Assembly (NCBI GenBank): GCA_025934025.1
Contig: JAICYU010000002.1
Coordinates: forward strand, 1-57,340
DNA length: 57,340 nucleotides
Reading direction: 5' to 3'
Source: Terriglobales bacterium
Lineage (GTDB): Bacteria; Acidobacteriota; Terriglobia; Terriglobales; Acidobacteriaceae
In this document: piece by piece, positions 12,732 through 25,392 of the stretch
How the letters are laid out: the number at the start of each line of letters is the position of its first letter
Position numbering within the stretch: the first letter of the stretch is position 1
Made by a program: the position numbers and the translations under genes
Notes under the pieces: generated by a model
What the model saw: the letters and a program-made list of their open reading frames with translations, nothing else
The model's database searches: none
What the model was told of the DNA's origin: nothing

Positions 12732-13709
12732 CTACTCCTTCTGCGCGTAATACCCTCTCCGAGCCTGGATTTTGTAGTGGCCCTTTGATTTGACCTCGAG
12801 CTTGCGGAAACTTCCGTCGAGCTTTTCATTCGTAGGCGTGTAGCCGATGCTGTATTGGCTTCGGAGTTCGTTAGCGATCTCTGAAAATGCGCTTTGTAAT
12901 TTATCTGGATGGTGAACGGTAATGAGCCGGCCGCCCGTCTGCTCGGAGAGCATTCCCATAGCATGGGAATCTGCGCCATACATCGGGTCGCTGATGAGCA
13001 GGACATAGCAAATGACATCTGCTTTTTGGGCTGACTCGATCGCATCCTTCAAGCGCAATTGGCTTCCCTGGTCTACGCCATCGGTCAGGACAATCACGGC
13101 CTTACGCCCGACTTGCTTGCTCAGGATCTCGTCGGAGGCAAGGTACACGCCGTCATAGAGCAACGTTCCTTTAGGCTTTGAAATCGGAATCGGCCCCTGT
13201 CCCACTCCTGGGATTCCTGTGGGGATGCTGCCTCCGGCATCGTTGATCCGGGCTCGATCCAGACCAGCGCGTAAGAGCTTTACATCTGCGGTAAGGTCTT
13301 GCAGCAGGTCTGCGCTCACATCAAAGCTTTCGATGAATGCGAGGTCCTTATCGTTGAGAACCTGCTGCAGGAATTGGCCGGCGACCACCTTCTCTTCCGG
13401 AAGCATGTGCATCATGCTGCCGCTGGAATCAATCAAAATCCCCAGCGTCAGCGGCTGATTGCTCTCCGTCGAAAAATACTTGATGGTTTGCGGCTTCCCG
13501 TCTTCCAGCACTTCGAACTCGTTTTGGTTCAGGCCGGGAACGAGCGCTCCATGCTTGTCCTTGACGGTGAAGAAAATGTTTACTAGATTGGCCGTTTTGC
13601 GGAATACCGGAGGTTGCTGCTCTTTCTGATTCCCTTTCGGCTGCGGTGATTCCTGGGCTGAACTGCAAAGACAACAAGCGAGAAAGACTCCAACAATGAG
13701 CTTCCGCAT
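12732..13709 (-). CDS. Secreted VWFA-related acidobacterial protein
   Basis: NIFFTVKDKHGALVPGLNQNEFEVLEDGKPQTIKYFS...LGILIDSSGSM; signal peptide from MRKLIVGVFLACCLCSS. Confidence 0.85.
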   Translation of the reverse strand: MRKLIVGVFLACCLCSSAQESPQPKGNQKEQQPPVFRKTANLVNIFFTVKDKHGALVPGLNQNEFEVLEDGKPQTIKYFSTESNQPLTLGILIDSSGSMMHMLPEEKVVAGQFLQQVLNDKDLAFIESFDVSADLLQDLTADVKLLRAGLDRARINDAGGSIPTGIPGVGQGPIPISKPKGTLLYDGVYLASDEILSKQVGRKAVIVLTDGVDQGSQLRLKDAIESAQKADVICYVLLISDPMYGADSHAMGMLSEQTGGRLITVHHPDKLQSAFSEIANELRSQYSIGYTPTNEKLDGSFRKLEVKSKGHYKIQARRGYYAQKE

Positions 13710-13926
13710 ACGACTGCCTCTCTGATTTTCGGGTATCTTCATTGTATAAGATGCACTCTGCCCTGTTCGGAGTGTCTGCCTTAGAATCATGAGGTGTGCG
13801 ATTTCTTGAGATTTAGGTGCTCAAGATGCTTCCCTCGGTGTTCTGAACATTGATGGGGGCGAAGAAGCTCATCAGAAGAATGAGTCTCTGATCGCTTGAA
13901 TCTGCGTCTAATCTGGTGGAGGCCTT

Positions 13927-15171
13927 ATGCGGTGCTCTGGGCTGGTGAAAACGGTTCTGTGTGCTTTAGTGTTATTTGGCGCGTCTGCACTTGGACAGCA
14001 GCAGAACATTCCTGATGCACCAAAGCCAAAGGTTCCCGCCGCTCCCGCGCAGTTCCCGGATGATGCGCCGGCGGCGCCGGCAAATCCTCGTTCAGAGCAA
14101 CCCGCACCTGGTGCTCCTGCCCCGGCCAATACCCCGCAACCGTCTCAACAATCACAGCCAGAGCTGATTACCAGCCGTAACGATCTTCCTCGGGTGGTCG
14201 TCTCCACCAACTTCGTACAGATACCGGTCACGGTGACCGATTCGTCGGGGCACTTAGTTTCTGGTCTAAGTCCGAGAGATTTTTCCGTTTACGAAGACGG
14301 TATCAGGCAGCAATTGAAATTCTTCACCAGCGATCCCTTTCCAATTTCTGCGTCAGTGGTGATTGATACCGATTTGCCGGCATCAACCATGCGGAAGGTA
14401 AATGAGACCTTGCCGGCGCTGATCGGCGCCTTCAGTGATTTTGACGAAGTTGCGCTCTATCGCTACGGACATACGGTGCAGCAGATTTCCGGGTTCACGG
14501 GCGCCAATAGCATTTCGACAACGACCATCGCAAAAATCAAGCGTCCCGGGCGTGAGGGTGGCCCACCTGTAATCGGCGGTCCCATGGGCGTAGGCAGCGG
14601 GCCCAGCATCAACGGTCACGAAGCGGTACCCGGCCAGACCAACAATCCCCAGGCTCCTCCTCCAATTCAAGAAGCATTCGTTCTTAATGACGCGATCCTG
14701 AAAGCGGCGCAGGATCTGAGCCATCGCGACAAGGCGCGGCGCCGAATTATTTTTGTGATCAGTGATGGGCGCGAAGCAGGCAGCAACGCCAGCTATGATG
14801 CGGTGAAGAAGGTGCTGCTCTCGAACAATATTGCCGTCTATGGCATGGGCGTGGATACCGCTGCCATTCCCATTTACGACAAGCTCAACCGGGTGCGCCT
14901 GCCGGGTTTCGGCTACGGAAACATTCTGCCGCGTTATGTCTCTGACACCGCCGGTGAAATGTATGCCGCCTTTGACCGCGGAACCATCGAGCAAGCGTAT
15001 GGCAAGCTTACGGACATGGCGCGCAATCAGTACACGCTGGGGTACACCACGCGGATGACCGCCTCAGGAGCCTATCGGAGTATCGAGGTCAGAGTGCATC
15101 GCCCGCATCTGACGGTTACAGCCAAACAAGGGTATTACCCTCTGCCTCCGCAACGGCCGCAAGCGCGCTGA
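13927..15171 (+). CDS. Secreted VWFA-related acidobacterial protein, Pro-rich N-terminus
   Basis: IPVTVTDSSGHLVSGLSPRDFSVYEDGIRQQLKFF...VFVISDGREAGSNASYDAVKKVLLSNNIAVYGMGVDT. Confidence 0.82.
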   Translation: MRCSGLVKTVLCALVLFGASALGQQQNIPDAPKPKVPAAPAQFPDDAPAAPANPRSEQPAPGAPAPANTPQPSQQSQPELITSRNDLPRVVVSTNFVQIPVTVTDSSGHLVSGLSPRDFSVYEDGIRQQLKFFTSDPFPISASVVIDTDLPASTMRKVNETLPALIGAFSDFDEVALYRYGHTVQQISGFTGANSISTTTIAKIKRPGREGGPPVIGGPMGVGSGPSINGHEAVPGQTNNPQAPPPIQEAFVLNDAILKAAQDLSHRDKARRRIIFVISDGREAGSNASYDAVKKVLLSNNIAVYGMGVDTAAIPIYDKLNRVRLPGFGYGNILPRYVSDTAGEMYAAFDRGTIEQAYGKLTDMARNQYTLGYTTRMTASGAYRSIEVRVHRPHLTVTAKQGYYPLPPQRPQAR

Positions 15172-15350
15172 AGGCTTTCAGGGAATTTCCCTCCTACTGT
15201 TCCGGGCGCTGCGGCAAGGCGACATCTCAAGCCCGTTAGAGTTTTTCCTCGACTTTCTGCGGGTTTTTCCCAAAGGCTCAAGTGTGGGCGTTGTGATATA
15301 AAGCTTCTTTCAGCAACATTCACATAGAAAGCTCTGAACCGAGGAAACGT

Positions 15351-15935
15351 TTGAGTTTTATCAACTTCGCGGCCCGCGAGATCAATTGCAAAATCGTCTA
15401 TTACGGCGCCGGTTTGGGCGGCAAGACAACGAACCTGCAATTTATCTTTGACAAAGCTGCCGATAAACAGAAAAGCAAGATGATCTCGCTCGCCACCGAG
15501 ACCGATCGCACCCTTTTCTTCGATTTCCTTCCTCTGGATTTAGGAACGGTACGCGGCTTTAAGACCAGATTCCATCTCTACACTGTACCTGGACAGGTGT
15601 TTTACGATGCCAGCCGCAAGCTTATTCTCCGTGGAGTGGATGGCGTGGTCTTTGTAGCCGACTCGCAACAGGAGCGGCTCGATGCAAATCTTGAAGCTCT
15701 GGACAATCTTCAAGATAACCTCAAAGAGCATGGATATGATTTCAAGAAGATTCCGTACGTGCTCCAACTCAATAAACGCGATCTTCCCAGCGCAATGCCG
15801 GTAGACGCGCTTAAGAACGAACTGGTGAAAAAAGGCGAATCCGTCTATGAAGCAGTCGCTTTCCAAGGGCAAGGTGTATTTGAGACGCTGAAGGAAGTCG
15901 CCAGGCAGGTGCTGGTCGAACTCAAAAAAGGCTGA
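15351..15935 (+). CDS. mglA: MglA-like small GTPase (TTG start)
   Basis: [71 protein letters not shown]. Confidence 0.92.
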   Translation: MSFINFAAREINCKIVYYGAGLGGKTTNLQFIFDKAADKQKSKMISLATETDRTLFFDFLPLDLGTVRGFKTRFHLYTVPGQVFYDASRKLILRGVDGVVFVADSQQERLDANLEALDNLQDNLKEHGYDFKKIPYVLQLNKRDLPSAMPVDALKNELVKKGESVYEAVAFQGQGVFETLKEVARQVLVELKKG

Positions 15936-15950
15936 CGAGCGCGGTTCCGG

Positions 15951-16967
15951 CTACTGCGGCGGGCGTTTCTCCAATCCTGGTTTCTGGTCCGTTTGCCCGC
16001 TTTCGGGTGTGCGTGCTGTCCATGCATTCGCATTCGCCGGAGCGTTGGGATCAACACCGAAATCCCACACATAGAGATTGATTTCTCCCTTGTCCAAAAT
16101 TTCCACGAGCGCATATTCCCCCGGCGCGAGTGATTCGGCCGGCGTGATCTTGACCCAGTTGGGTCCGACCGCGGTATTCGTGGTCGGCACCCAGTTTTCC
16201 TTCTGGCTGACTTTGCCGTAGATCGCGACATTAAGATTTCCGATCACACGCCCATCCTTCGCCTTTTCCATGCGAACAATTCGATAGTGGTTCACGTTCG
16301 GATTGTTCTGAGCCGGGGCGCTGACGGGGCCACCGCGAGAGGCAGAGGCCTGGCTCAGAGCGGATGCCGCATCCTGAGGCTGATTCGGCTTCTGCTCTTC
16401 GGAATCAACTCCTACATAGACCGAAGGCTGCGTCAGATGAGCTTGAGTCTTTGCGTGATCCCCTTTTAATTCCACTGTTTGCTTTGAAGATAACGCGAGC
16501 GGGTTGACGGCTGCGCGAAGGATGTTTCTGCCCATGTGCTTGTTGACTTCACCGCCCGCCTGCTCCAGCTCGATGAGTTGAGGCTCGTTGTGAAAGCTGT
16601 CGAGCAGGAAAACTCCTCCGCCATCAGGAAGCCGCAGGCCAGCAGCTACAATTGGAGTCTCGATTTCGTCCGCCTCCGCGGCCCTGGCTAGTTCGCCTAC
16701 AGCGGCGCTGCGATCGCTCTTTCTTTCTTCGTTGTACTTGTTGGTTGCAGGCCAGTCCACGAGATCCTCGGGCAGTTCCTCCCATGTGTAGCGCTCCGCG
16801 CTGTAGTAACGCACGCGAGTGCCCTGGATTTCCCATTTGGTGACGCTCTGGTAGGAGCCGTCCTTCAGGATCAACCTCTCTGGATTCTGCTGCGCGCGAG
16901 CCGGAATTGCCGCGAGAATGAGCGCCAGCACGGCGGACAAGGACAGACAATGCACTAGGCGGTTCAT
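15951..16967 (-). CDS. Secreted protein of unknown function
   Basis: Signal peptide MNRLVHCLSLSAVLALILAAIPARAQ; RLILKDGSYQSVTKWEIQGTRVRYYSAERYTWEELPEDLVDW. Confidence 0.7.
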   Translation of the reverse strand: MNRLVHCLSLSAVLALILAAIPARAQQNPERLILKDGSYQSVTKWEIQGTRVRYYSAERYTWEELPEDLVDWPATNKYNEERKSDRSAAVGELARAAEADEIETPIVAAGLRLPDGGGVFLLDSFHNEPQLIELEQAGGEVNKHMGRNILRAAVNPLALSSKQTVELKGDHAKTQAHLTQPSVYVGVDSEEQKPNQPQDAASALSQASASRGGPVSAPAQNNPNVNHYRIVRMEKAKDGRVIGNLNVAIYGKVSQKENWVPTTNTAVGPNWVKITPAESLAPGEYALVEILDKGEINLYVWDFGVDPNAPANANAWTARTPESGQTDQKPGLEKRPPQ

Positions 16968-17125
16968 AGGGGTGTACCTGCCCGGATTAGATGCTGCCCC
17001 GGCAAACCAAGTGTTTTCCTGAAAGCCGGTAGAGCGGCGCTGGAGTCTTATTTTATAACCCTGAAAGGGCTTCAGAGTTGCCGCAGAATTTCCGGCGGAA
17101 TACAATTCAGCTATCTTTCACAACT

Positions 17126-18451
17126 ATGCGCCTTATACGCATTCTCCTGCTGATCTTCTGTTCGGGATTGCTGACAAGCATTGCTTCCGCCCAGCCGCGT
17201 GCGGCCTCACCGGCTCCTTCGCCTACAAGCTCGCCCAGCGCTTCCTCAACTTCCGCCACCTTGGAATACACGCTTCCTCCGGACAAGCTGGCCAAATCGA
17301 AGACTCTCTACGACCTGAGCGGCCGGCTGCGGCTGATCGGCACAGTTTGGTCTTTCGTTGTACTTCTGGGGATTCTCTATCTTGGCGTGGCTGCCCGTTA
17401 CGGCGCCTGGGCGGGAAAAGGGTCGAGGTACAGTTTTCTTCAGGCACTGATTGCCATTCCTCTGCTCTTGCTGACGATTGATGTCCTCGACTGGCCGCTT
17501 GCCGCGTATTCGCACCATATCAGCCTGCAATATGGGCTTTCCGTGCAGGGCTGGGGCTCATGGTGGGGCGATGTGCTCAAAGGAGAAGCCATCAATATTG
17601 TCATCGGCATCGTGGCACTCTGGTTGCTCGTGTTTCTCATCCGCAGAAGCTCGCGTCGTTGGTGGTTCTACTCCTGGCTGATCGCGCTGCCGTTCATTGT
17701 CTTTCTCGTGTTCATCTCCCCTTTTGTCATCGAACCCATGTTCAACAAGTTTGAGCCACTCGAAAAGACTAACCCTCAACTGGTGGAAGCAATCGAGAAG
17801 GTCACGCAGCGCGGAGGACTGAATATACCGCGCGACCGCATGTTCCTGATGAAGGCTAGCGAGAAAACCACGGAACTTAATGCTTATGTCACGGGTTTGG
17901 GCGCTTCCAAGCGCGTTGTGGTGTGGGACAACACCATCAAGAAGATGACGGTACCGGAAACTCAGTTTGTCTTCGGGCATGAGATGGGGCACTACGTCTT
18001 GAACCACATCTACTGGGGGCTGGCGGCAAGCTGCGTGGGCCTGCTGGTTGGGCTGTACCTGCTGTATCTTCTTTCCGGCTGGTTGATGCCCCGGGTCCGC
18101 CAGCGCTGGCATATTCCTGAGCTGGGAAGTTGGGCCGCGCTGCCGATGATCTTGCTGATCTTCGCCGTCCTCAGCTTCATCGCGCAGCCAATCGGCTCAG
18201 CCTTCAGCCGTATGCTGGAACATAATGCCGATATCTACGGCCTGGAGGTCACACACGGGCTCAACCAAAACTCCCAGGAAGCGGCAGCGCATGCGTTTCA
18301 GGTTCTGGGAGAGGTCAGCCTCGACTACCCTTATCCCAGCAAGCTGGTGGTCTTCTGGTATTACGACCACCCATCCATCCCCGAACGCGTGCGCTTTGCT
18401 CACAACTACGATCCGTGGGACAAAAGGGAGCAACCGAAGTACGTGAAATAG
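17126..18451 (+). CDS. M48 family (Ste24/HtpX-like) membrane metallopeptidase
   Basis: HEMGH motif in FVFGHEMGHYVLNHIYWG, EHNADIYGLEVTHG, several TM segments. Confidence 0.93.
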   Translation: MRLIRILLLIFCSGLLTSIASAQPRAASPAPSPTSSPSASSTSATLEYTLPPDKLAKSKTLYDLSGRLRLIGTVWSFVVLLGILYLGVAARYGAWAGKGSRYSFLQALIAIPLLLLTIDVLDWPLAAYSHHISLQYGLSVQGWGSWWGDVLKGEAINIVIGIVALWLLVFLIRRSSRRWWFYSWLIALPFIVFLVFISPFVIEPMFNKFEPLEKTNPQLVEAIEKVTQRGGLNIPRDRMFLMKASEKTTELNAYVTGLGASKRVVVWDNTIKKMTVPETQFVFGHEMGHYVLNHIYWGLAASCVGLLVGLYLLYLLSGWLMPRVRQRWHIPELGSWAALPMILLIFAVLSFIAQPIGSAFSRMLEHNADIYGLEVTHGLNQNSQEAAAHAFQVLGEVSLDYPYPSKLVVFWYYDHPSIPERVRFAHNYDPWDKREQPKYVK

Positions 18452-18509
18452 CGCAGGCTTAGCATGTGCAGCGCGGCCTACGCCCTTGTCACCGTTGTTT
18501 GATTGCCCG

Positions 18510-19010
18510 CTATTTCAGCGGATATCCGGCCTCGCCTGGATATTTGCCGTCCACCTTCAGCACCTTCAGATCGGGGCGCAGGTTTCTTCCAACTACAAAG
18601 GTAATGGCTCCCGGCGTGTCTGCCACGTATTCTGTCGCCATTCCATTCGATGGCACTGCCAGCGGCTCTGCCGAGGCTTCGCCACGAAACACCATCGTGC
18701 GCCAGTATTTTGCAAACTCCTGGTCGCTCATCTTCAGGGAAAGGCCGATCACTTTATCGCGCTCCCGCGTCCCAGGATCGCGTAACACCAGTTGCACGGG
18801 CGCGTTTCCTTTCCAGAACTTGCGCTCGCCCAGCAGAATCCTTCGCAGATCTGACATCGTAACGGCGGTAATCGCGTTCTTCTCGTTCACAACCACAGCG
18901 ATGTCGTCAGTGCTTTTAAAGGAGTTGAGGGTCTCTGCAAGGGCAGCACTCAATCCCAATAGAAAAAAGGCCGTAATTGAAAGGAGGCAAACTGTCTTTG
19001 CTGTTTTCAT
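18510..19010 (-). CDS. PstS-like phosphate/ligand-binding periplasmic protein
   Basis: Signal peptide; IAVVVNEKNAITAVTMSDLRRILLGERKFWKGNAPVQLVLRDPGTRERD...PGAITFV. Confidence 0.72.
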   Translation of the reverse strand: MKTAKTVCLLSITAFFLLGLSAALAETLNSFKSTDDIAVVVNEKNAITAVTMSDLRRILLGERKFWKGNAPVQLVLRDPGTRERDKVIGLSLKMSDQEFAKYWRTMVFRGEASAEPLAVPSNGMATEYVADTPGAITFVVGRNLRPDLKVLKVDGKYPGEAGYPLK

Positions 19011-19019
19011 TTCTCCTCC

Positions 19020-20393
19020 TCAGAATGCGAATGAAAGCTGCGTACCCACAGAATTTGTGGGAGCCAGGCTGCGCCGCATGGTGCGGCCATATTCCACTTT
19101 GAAAGCGGCTGATTCGTTAAGCTCGTAACGCAATCCTGCTTTGGGTCCATGTTGCAGTCCAACATCAGCGTACAGCGGATCGCTTGCAGGAACATTCATG
19201 TACTCATAGCGGAAATACGGCCGGTAATTGCCGAACCTCCTCGAAATCTGCGAATAGAAAGCAGGAATGTTGACAGTTTCAAGTGCGCCATCGGGAGTAT
19301 GCCGCAGCAGAACACCTTCATTCAGCAACTCGAAGCTCGTGTTCTGAAAAACCAGGTGGCCGGAGAAGATATTCTCCGTCACATTGGGAGTTCCCAAAGG
19401 CGTGAGGTGATCATGGTACTCGGAGAAGCCAAACTGCCAGCCGGGCATAGCGTCAGGCCGGAAGAACAATCCCAAGTTCACAGCTTTCCCGTTGTTTTCA
19501 TCCGTCACATTCTGCACCGGATTGCTGATGCTGGTACGCGCGCTCCTGCCGTTCCCCACCTCCGCAATGTAGTGCAAACCAAGTTTGCTCCAAGCCAGAC
19601 CTGTCGCACTCACCCCAACGTTGTGCACCGGCAGGATGCCGCCATTGTCCTCAAACTGGAACAGGAATGGCCGTTCCAATGTTGTTTGCAACAATGCGCT
19701 GTGATGGTACGCCGTGTTGTAGTATCCAATTCCAGTGTGGTAGCGGCCGAATGCCAGATTCAAGTGATCATTGACGCTGTAGTTCAGGAGTAACCGTTCC
19801 GGTTCGATTCCGAACTCGTTGGTTCCCTGGTCGGCTTCAATCACAGTCTCGGCCAGGAAGCTTGCTCGCTGTGAGAGACGCGACGTGATGAAAAGGTTGA
19901 ATTGCCCCAGCGTAAAAGAATCCGTGCTGCCTCTAAGGTCGCTTACGTTCCAGTCCACGTCGCCATACCCACGCAGCGTTAATCTGGGTGAGTGCAGAAA
20001 GGAGCCTTCGGAAGGAGCCTGATCTTGCATCATTTGCGCCATTCCTGACGGCATATCTACCGCGTGCGCTGCTGCAACAGGCGCATTTGCAGGAACTGCC
20101 GCGCTCTGGCCCTCGGATGTCTGCGGAGCTTCCTTGGCGTTCGATGCCGACAGCGCGCTTACCTGCGACTGGAGGCTCTTCACCTGCGCTTGAAGTTCCT
20201 GCACCTGCTGCACCAGAGCTTTCACCGTTGCCGGATCAACCGCTGCAGTCTGGTCCTGAGCATTTGCAGAACTCAGAAGAAGAACCGTGGTCAAGAAGCA
20301 AAAGACGACCCGGCCTACTGTGCGCAATGGTTTGCGATTATTGAAGCAGAACTTGACTGGGCTTGGCCGCCCGACGACCTGTGACATTGACAA
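19020..20393 (-). CDS. Outer-membrane porin-like beta-barrel with N-terminal coiled coil
   Basis: Signal peptide, coiled coil VQELQAQVKSLQSQVSAL, barrel-like alternation, terminal aromatic LSFAF. Confidence 0.72.
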   Translation of the reverse strand: MSMSQVVGRPSPVKFCFNNRKPLRTVGRVVFCFLTTVLLLSSANAQDQTAAVDPATVKALVQQVQELQAQVKSLQSQVSALSASNAKEAPQTSEGQSAAVPANAPVAAAHAVDMPSGMAQMMQDQAPSEGSFLHSPRLTLRGYGDVDWNVSDLRGSTDSFTLGQFNLFITSRLSQRASFLAETVIEADQGTNEFGIEPERLLLNYSVNDHLNLAFGRYHTGIGYYNTAYHHSALLQTTLERPFLFQFEDNGGILPVHNVGVSATGLAWSKLGLHYIAEVGNGRSARTSISNPVQNVTDENNGKAVNLGLFFRPDAMPGWQFGFSEYHDHLTPLGTPNVTENIFSGHLVFQNTSFELLNEGVLLRHTPDGALETVNIPAFYSQISRRFGNYRPYFRYEYMNVPASDPLYADVGLQHGPKAGLRYELNESAAFKVEYGRTMRRSLAPTNSVGTQLSFAF

Positions 20394-20683
20394 TCCTATC
20401 TTCTGGGAACGACGAAACTATCGCCCAAACCTCAAGTTCTTGGTAGACACGAAGGTAACTAGAAGCTTCAGAGAAGGTGAGCCATTCCGCTCAACCTGTG
20501 GTTTACTGGTCAGTCTGCGCTGGATTGTATGGGGTACAGTGTCCGAAAGGACAGGTCTTGTCACGGCCTAAAAAGTAGTGAAACCTTTCGCGCGGGAACG
20601 TACTCTAGATGTCCAGCAGGCTCATCTGTCGACTGCTAAAAGCGGGAGGACGTTGATCCCCGGAAAATAATGGTCCTCCTTTT

Positions 20684-21178
20684 TCACTTCCCTTCCAGGA
20701 TTCTTCTCAGCATCACCAGCTCTCCCAGATGATAAGCGTTGTGGTCCGCCACGAGCAGAGCTTCCCGCAGCAACGTCTGGCCATCGCCATGAGGAATTCG
20801 AGCGAAAAGGTCATGTTCAGGAGTGCTAACCATCTGGCAGATAGAATCGAGATCGCCAAGGAGGTGAGAGACACTCTCGCCCCAAGCTTTAGTACTGGGC
20901 GGAGCTTCACTCTTGGGCCAATACTCTTCCGGCCATTTTGGTGATGTATGCCTGCGATCGAGACTAAACTGGAGAATGTCCCACTGAGCAATGCGTATGT
21001 GTTCCAGCAACTGCCAAGGCGTATGTGGCGCGCCTGGAGGCTTCTTGCCACGCAACGCGCGCGGAAACTCACTGAGTGTACTGCGCAAGTCCACATGGGC
21101 TTCCGCCTTGGTCAGAAGGTTCAGCAAGTGTCGGCGTAGCGGATCGAGTTCTGCCTTTGGTACCATGCCTTCCCGCAA
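20684..21178 (-). CDS. DinB family protein
   Basis: PHTPWQLLEHIRIAQWDILQFS...LREALLVADHNAYHLGELVMLRRILE. Confidence 0.88.
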   Translation of the reverse strand: MREGMVPKAELDPLRRHLLNLLTKAEAHVDLRSTLSEFPRALRGKKPPGAPHTPWQLLEHIRIAQWDILQFSLDRRHTSPKWPEEYWPKSEAPPSTKAWGESVSHLLGDLDSICQMVSTPEHDLFARIPHGDGQTLLREALLVADHNAYHLGELVMLRRILEGK

Positions 21179-21205
21179 ACCCAGGGTTCAGTTACAGCAA
21201 AGCGG

Positions 21206-23950
<2,745 letters not shown>

Positions 23951-24158
23951 GAATTGCTCTCCGGATTTCAGGATTGCACCAGCGGACGGAAGGAAAGATC
24001 TTTGGCTGGAGCGTGAATCTTCTATTTTCACGCCGATGGAACCATTTGACAACTGCACCACGCACTTAGTACGGCCCTGTTATCGAGGTCACGTGGGGCA
24101 ATTCGAGCGCACCCTAAGGTGAGTTGGAACGCGAGCACTCTTGCCTGCCATACAGAAC

Positions 24159-24182
24159 AGCGCAGACAGGAGTGTCTGCGCT
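24159..24182. repeat. Intergenic palindrome AGCGCAGACA-GGAG-TGTCTGCGCT
   Basis: 10-bp perfect stem, GGAG loop, nested in a larger imperfect inverted repeat GTTGGAACGCGAGCACTC...GGAGTGTCTGCGCTCCAAC. Confidence 0.6.
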
Positions 24183-24225
24183 CCAACGATGCTAGGCTTT
24201 CCTGTCAAAAAATCTATGAATTGGG

Positions 24226-25392
24226 TTAGCGCTGGCCGCCAGCCGAAGACGCGCTGCGTTGTTCGTTCGCGAAGTAGCCTTTGCGCGTCCTCACTTCAAG
24301 GTCGCGATAGCCGGGAGCATGCGCTACCACCTTGATCTCCCGCCAGCCCGGTTTAGGGTCGGTTGGCTTATAGGTAATGGTGTACTGGTTGCGAATGTCA
24401 CGCGCCACTTCGCGGCTGATGTCGTCAACTTCATCCACGGTCTTGGGAAAGAACGCAACACCACCGGTCTGTTCAGAGAGCGCTTGCAATGCGCGTTTGG
24501 CACGCTTGGGCTGCTTTCCTTCGTCGCCCAGAATTCCGATGGTGTAAATGGTTGGGCCATTTTCATCCTGCACGGAGCGGATCGCCTGTTCGAGCGAGAC
24601 GCTGCTTTCGTTGTCCTCTCCGTCGGTAACCACCAGCAATACTTTCTTCTCCCTTTTTGCTGCCTTGGCAAGGTGATCTGACGCTGCAAACACGGCATCG
24701 TACAAAGCCGTCCCGCCGCGCGAGTCCATGCGGTCAAGGGCTTCCTGCATCATGCTGACATTGTTTGTGAAGTCCTGGTCCAGGAAAGGTTCATCGTTGA
24801 AGTTCACAATGAAAACCTCGTCGCCGGGGTTGCTGCTCCTTACCAAATTGACAACTGCTTTGGTTACGGCATTACGCTTGGTGCGCATGGAACCGGAGTT
24901 GTCCACCAGGATACCGATGGAAACTGGAATGTCCTCGCGGCTGAAGTGAAGGATGGTTTGCGGCTGGCCATTTTCATAAACAGTGAACTGATCGCGGCCA
25001 AGATCAGTCACAACGTGCTTTCGAGCATCAACCACAGTCGCCCGAAGGGTGATTTCTTGCGTCTCTACTTTTAATACAAAGCCTTTATCGGTCCTTTGCA
25101 CTTGGCCCAATTGGCCGGCTGGTTCGCGCTGCAGATCTGGGGGGAGGGTTCCCGCCTTATTGGGAGCTGGCACGTTCCCCTCGTTCGTTGCGGTCTTGGA
25201 TGCCGGTGGGGTTGCCGGTCGCGCCCACACCGGCAATGCGGGATCGCTCGGGTCCACGTCTGAAGGCAAAGGAGTGGGCTGCACTTTTTGCGGCTGGCTG
25301 GGAGTTGCTGGGGTCTGTGCCCACGAAGCAGAAAAGGTTCCGACCAAGAGGATGATCAGGACCCTGAACCAACTGCTATTGCGAAGGTGCAT
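24226..25392 (-). CDS. VWFA-related acidobacterial secreted protein
   Basis: ITLRATVVDARKHVVTDLGRDQFTVYENGQPQTILHFSREDIPVSIGILVDNSGSMRTKR; start inferred at MHLRNSSWF. Confidence 0.87.
   Translation of the reverse strand: MHLRNSSWFRVLIILLVGTFSASWAQTPATPSQPQKVQPTPLPSDVDPSDPALPVWARPATPPASKTATNEGNVPAPNKAGTLPPDLQREPAGQLGQVQRTDKGFVLKVETQEITLRATVVDARKHVVTDLGRDQFTVYENGQPQTILHFSREDIPVSIGILVDNSGSMRTKRNAVTKAVVNLVRSSNPGDEVFIVNFNDEPFLDQDFTNNVSMMQEALDRMDSRGGTALYDAVFAASDHLAKAAKREKKVLLVVTDGEDNESSVSLEQAIRSVQDENGPTIYTIGILGDEGKQPKRAKRALQALSEQTGGVAFFPKTVDEVDDISREVARDIRNQYTITYKPTDPKPGWREIKVVAHAPGYRDLEVRTRKGYFANEQRSASSAGGQR

Noticed and set aside
20394-20683. Non-coding gap of about 290 nt checked for an ncRNA or riboswitch
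   Set aside because: Only a loose stem (GGAGGAC...GTCCTCC, then T-run) at the DinB end, probably a terminator; no riboswitch signature recognised
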